From Hyphomicrobiales bacterium (GTDB taxonomy: Bacteria > Pseudomonadota > Alphaproteobacteria > Rhizobiales > Xanthobacteraceae): a stretch of 6,099 bases of DNA. Each line of letters opens with the position of its first letter. The stretch's first letter is position 1. The stretch is from assembly GCA_003133345.1 (NCBI GenBank), contig PKXB01000179.1:4097-10195 (forward strand). The letters are read 5' to 3'. The position numbers were made by a program, and so were the translations under genes. Positions 4,933 through 6,099 of the stretch are shown here, piece after piece. Below the pieces are notes generated by a model. The model had not been told where the DNA came from. It saw only the letters and a list, made by a program, of their open reading frames with translations, and searched no databases.

Positions 4933-5613
4933 TTAGAAGCGGTAGTTGACGCCGGCGCGCACCAGATTGGTGGTGAAGCTCACGTCGGTGGCCGCGCCGC
5001 ATGGCACGACGCCGCAGCTTCCCTTGCCGAGATCGACATAGAGATATTCGATCTTGGCGGTCCACGGTCCGGCGATGGCCGCCTCAAGACCGCCGCCGCC
5101 GGTCCAGCCGGCCCGGGTGGTGGTCTGGCTGCCGAGCCCAACCGCCGTCGCCTTGATGTCGCCGAAGGCCGCGCCGCCGGTGACGTAGGGCATGAAGCGG
5201 CCGAAGGCATAGCCGAGACGGCCCCGCGCGGTCGCCAGCCACGAATTGCGGGTTTCGCACGATGTACCGAGACAGGCGCCGCCGCTGGTGCTGCCGCGGA
5301 TATTGCTCCAGTCGCCGTCACCCTCGAGGCCGAATACGGCCTGGCCCATCTGGTAATTATAACCGATGGTGCCGCCGACGACGGCGCCGGAGAGGTTGTA
5401 GCCGTTCGTTCCGAGCGCGTTGCTCCAATCCGAATGGCCAAAGCCGCCGCCGCCGTTGATGCCGACATAGAAGCCGGTCCAGTTGTAAGGCGCCTCATAC
5501 ATCGGCGCCTTAGCCGGCATGGCTTGCCGGCGCGGCATGTCCGCGGCGCTCGCCGCGCCCGTCATCGTCACCACGGCGAGCGCACCAAGGCCCGCCAGAA
5601 CCAAACGCTTCAT
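4933..5613 (-). CDS. Outer-membrane beta-barrel protein, Omp25/Omp31 type (porin 2)
   Basis: The product is 226 residues from the ATG at 5613. The signal peptide has Lys2-Arg3, a hydrophobic core at about 4-17 and cleavage near Ala-Ser-Ala-Ala-Asp (21-25). The linker (DMPRRQAMPAKAPMY) is followed by the barrel from YNWTGFYVGINGG (43-55), a glycine-rich first loop (GGGGFGHSD), the same strand blocks as porin 1 (GYNYQMGQ, FGLEGD, TARGRLGYA, RFMPYVTGGAAFGDIK, GPWTAKIEYLYVDLG) and a terminal RAGVNYRF. It is insertion-prone in the loops and carries two loop cysteine pairs (CLGTSC and CGVVPC), one more than porin 1. A GGAGG on the minus strand at 5621-5625 serves either of two adjacent ATGs; 5613 leaves 7 bases and 5616 leaves 4, so I prefer 5613, though 5616 (one extra Met) is possible. 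It is flanked by its own promoter region and terminator. Confidence 0.93.
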   Translation of the reverse strand: MKRLVLAGLGALAVVTMTGAASAADMPRRQAMPAKAPMYEAPYNWTGFYVGINGGGGFGHSDWSNALGTNGYNLSGAVVGGTIGYNYQMGQAVFGLEGDGDWSNIRGSTSGGACLGTSCETRNSWLATARGRLGYAFGRFMPYVTGGAAFGDIKATAVGLGSQTTTRAGWTGGGGLEAAIAGPWTAKIEYLYVDLGKGSCGVVPCGAATDVSFTTNLVRAGVNYRF

Positions 5614-5656
5614 CATCAAACCTCCGTCACTGTGGCCCCCCACAATCGAGGTCGCA

Positions 5657-5685
5657 TAAGTATTGAAAATTGACGGAACGTCTAG
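5657..5685 (-). promoter_or_regulatory. Possible promoter for porin 2
   Basis: On the minus strand CTAGAC (5685-5680) resembles the rhizobial -35 CTTGAC in five of six bases, followed by a 17-base spacer and TACTTA (5662-5657), a poor -10. It would give a leader of about 35-40 bases. It sits in an AT-rich stretch directly upstream of the gene. Consensus inference only. Confidence 0.3.
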
Positions 5686-5803
5686 TGCGTAAAAGACACA
5701 CCGTAGAGCCAAGTTGTATGATGTATAGTCTCAATTACGCCGATGAAATGCCATGTTATCGCCTCGATCGAAACTGGCTAGAATACTCAACTGGTAAAGT
5801 ATT

Positions 5804-5818
5804 ACTTAAGACTTAAGT
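5804..5818. promoter_or_regulatory. Perfect 15-bp dyad, possible operator
   Basis: ACTTAAG (5804-5810) is inverted as CTTAAGT (5812-5818) around a single A; the same bases also read as two tandem ACTTAAG copies and contain the ten-base palindrome GACTTAAGTC (5810-5819). An AT-rich dyad of this size suits a dimeric regulator, but no regulator gene is in the window and the distance to porin 2 is about 190 bases. Confidence 0.3.
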
Positions 5819-5856
5819 CGATGTGGAACTTCAGCCTGCGCGGTTCCCATTAAAGA

Positions 5857-5886
5857 AAAACCCCGGGCCGCGAGGCCCGGGGTTTT
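5857..5886. terminator. Strong intrinsic terminator of porin 3
   Basis: AAAACCCCGGGCC (5857-5869) is exactly inverted as GGCCCGGGGTTTT (5874-5886) around a four-base GCGA loop, a 13-bp perfect stem. On the minus strand the tail reads TTTTTCTTTA. It lies 26 bases after the porin 3 stop and insulates the AT-rich control region of porin 2 from readthrough. Confidence 0.92.
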
Positions 5887-5912
5887 CCGCCACGCGAGCG
5901 GCGACTTGCCGC

Positions 5913-6099
5913 TCAGAAGTGATAATTGACGCCGAGGCGCAGGATGTTGGCGCGGTAGCCGTTGTCCATGCCGGTGATCGAAAAGCCGCGATCCGCCAGG
6001 TCCATGTACAGATATTCGCCTTTGACCGACCAGGCCGGCGTGATGCCATATTCCGCGCCGATGCCGCCGGCCCAGCCCGCCATGATGTGGCTCTCGACC
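5913..6099 (-). CDS. Outer-membrane beta-barrel protein, C-terminal part (porin 3, cut by window edge)
   Basis: Only the last 61 codons are present; the 5' part lies beyond 6099. Reading on the minus strand to the TGA at 5915-5913, the visible chain runs from Val-Glu-Ser-His-Ile-Met-Ala-Gly-Trp through GIGAEYGITPAWSVKGEYLY and MDLADRGF to the end ANILRLGVNYHF. This is the family's last three strands: the AGW-x-x-G-x-G-x-E strand, the W-x-x-K-x-EYLY-x-DL strand, and the final strand ending in Phe. It aligns position for position with the ends of porins 1 and 2 but is clearly more divergent (GITPAW in place of AIAGPW, no cysteines). It is thus the third member of a tandem minus-strand array. 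A different frame over the same bases (5831-6049) has no family features. Confidence 0.88.
   Translation of the reverse strand, partial: VESHIMAGWAGGIGAEYGITPAWSVKGEYLYMDLADRGFSITGMDNGYRANILRLGVNYHF

Larger units (their letters stand above)
5641..5820. other. AT-rich intergenic stretch between porin 2 and porin 3
   Basis: About 74 of 180 bases are G or C (41%), far below the surrounding genes. I see no coding frame with sensible content. It holds the possible porin 2 promoter, an imperfect direct repeat starting AACTGG at 5772 and 5789 (17 bases apart), and the dyad at 5804-5818. The likely role is regulation of porin 2; what lies upstream of its promoter here could be activator or repressor sites. 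Confidence 0.5.

Noticed and set aside
4106..5484. Repeats between porin genes as a mobile element or CRISPR
   Set aside because: The repeats are coding, at matching positions in paralogous genes, with irregular content between them; there is no transposase, terminal inverted repeat or regular repeat-spacer array.
5614..5712. Extended N-terminus of porin 2
   Set aside because: The 33 extra residues run through the AT-rich control region and precede an otherwise perfect signal peptide with GGAGG upstream of 5613/5616.
5831..6049. 72-codon minus-strand frame at the right edge
   Set aside because: It runs through the terminator hairpin and is out of frame with the barrel C-terminus that reads cleanly to 5913.

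Overview
The window reads as a piece of a GC-rich alphaproteobacterial chromosome, most likely order Hyphomicrobiales (Rhizobiales) near the Bradyrhizobium/Rhodopseudomonas/Xanthobacteraceae groups. The grounds are the strong G/C third-position bias, a family of small Omp25/Omp31-type outer-membrane barrels, a rhizobial-type short intergenic palindrome (1840-1888), and the overall gene types. This placement is inference from recognised families, not a database match.

Layout. Positions 14-3954 are all on the + strand: a small secreted four-cysteine protein of unknown function (14-469); a secreted ribonuclease T2 with both catalytic motifs intact (607-1338); a small two-helix membrane protein with a basic tail (1517-1837); a palindromic repeat placed directly after it; the 23S rRNA adenine-2030 methyltransferase rlmJ, best started at a GTG (1968-2834); a cold-shock-domain protein with a hairpin-rich leader of up to about 200 bases (3032-3247); and a glutathione S-transferase family protein (3349-3954). 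A terminator-like hairpin ends only a few bases before the GST start codon.

From 3972 the picture changes. A bidirectional terminator separates the + strand genes from a minus-strand tandem array of three small outer-membrane beta-barrel genes (4025-4681, 4933-5613, and the 3' end of a third from 5913 past the window edge). Each has its own strong intrinsic terminator, so each is probably its own transcription unit. The first two are close paralogues with exact DNA identities of 26 to 36 bp; the third is more divergent. Between the second and third lies about 180 bp of unusually AT-rich DNA (about 41% GC) with a small perfect dyad, probably regulatory.

Functionally this is mostly housekeeping and envelope material: RNA degradation outside the cytoplasm (RNase T2), rRNA modification (RlmJ), RNA chaperoning (Csp), thiol chemistry (GST) and surface barrels. 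I see no defence system, mobile element with a transposase, CRISPR array, tRNA or rRNA, and no convincing undescribed multi-gene system. The most useful leads are the csp leader, the csp terminator/GST start arrangement, the porin tandem array with its varying cysteine pairs, and the paired alternative hairpins before the RNase T2 gene.
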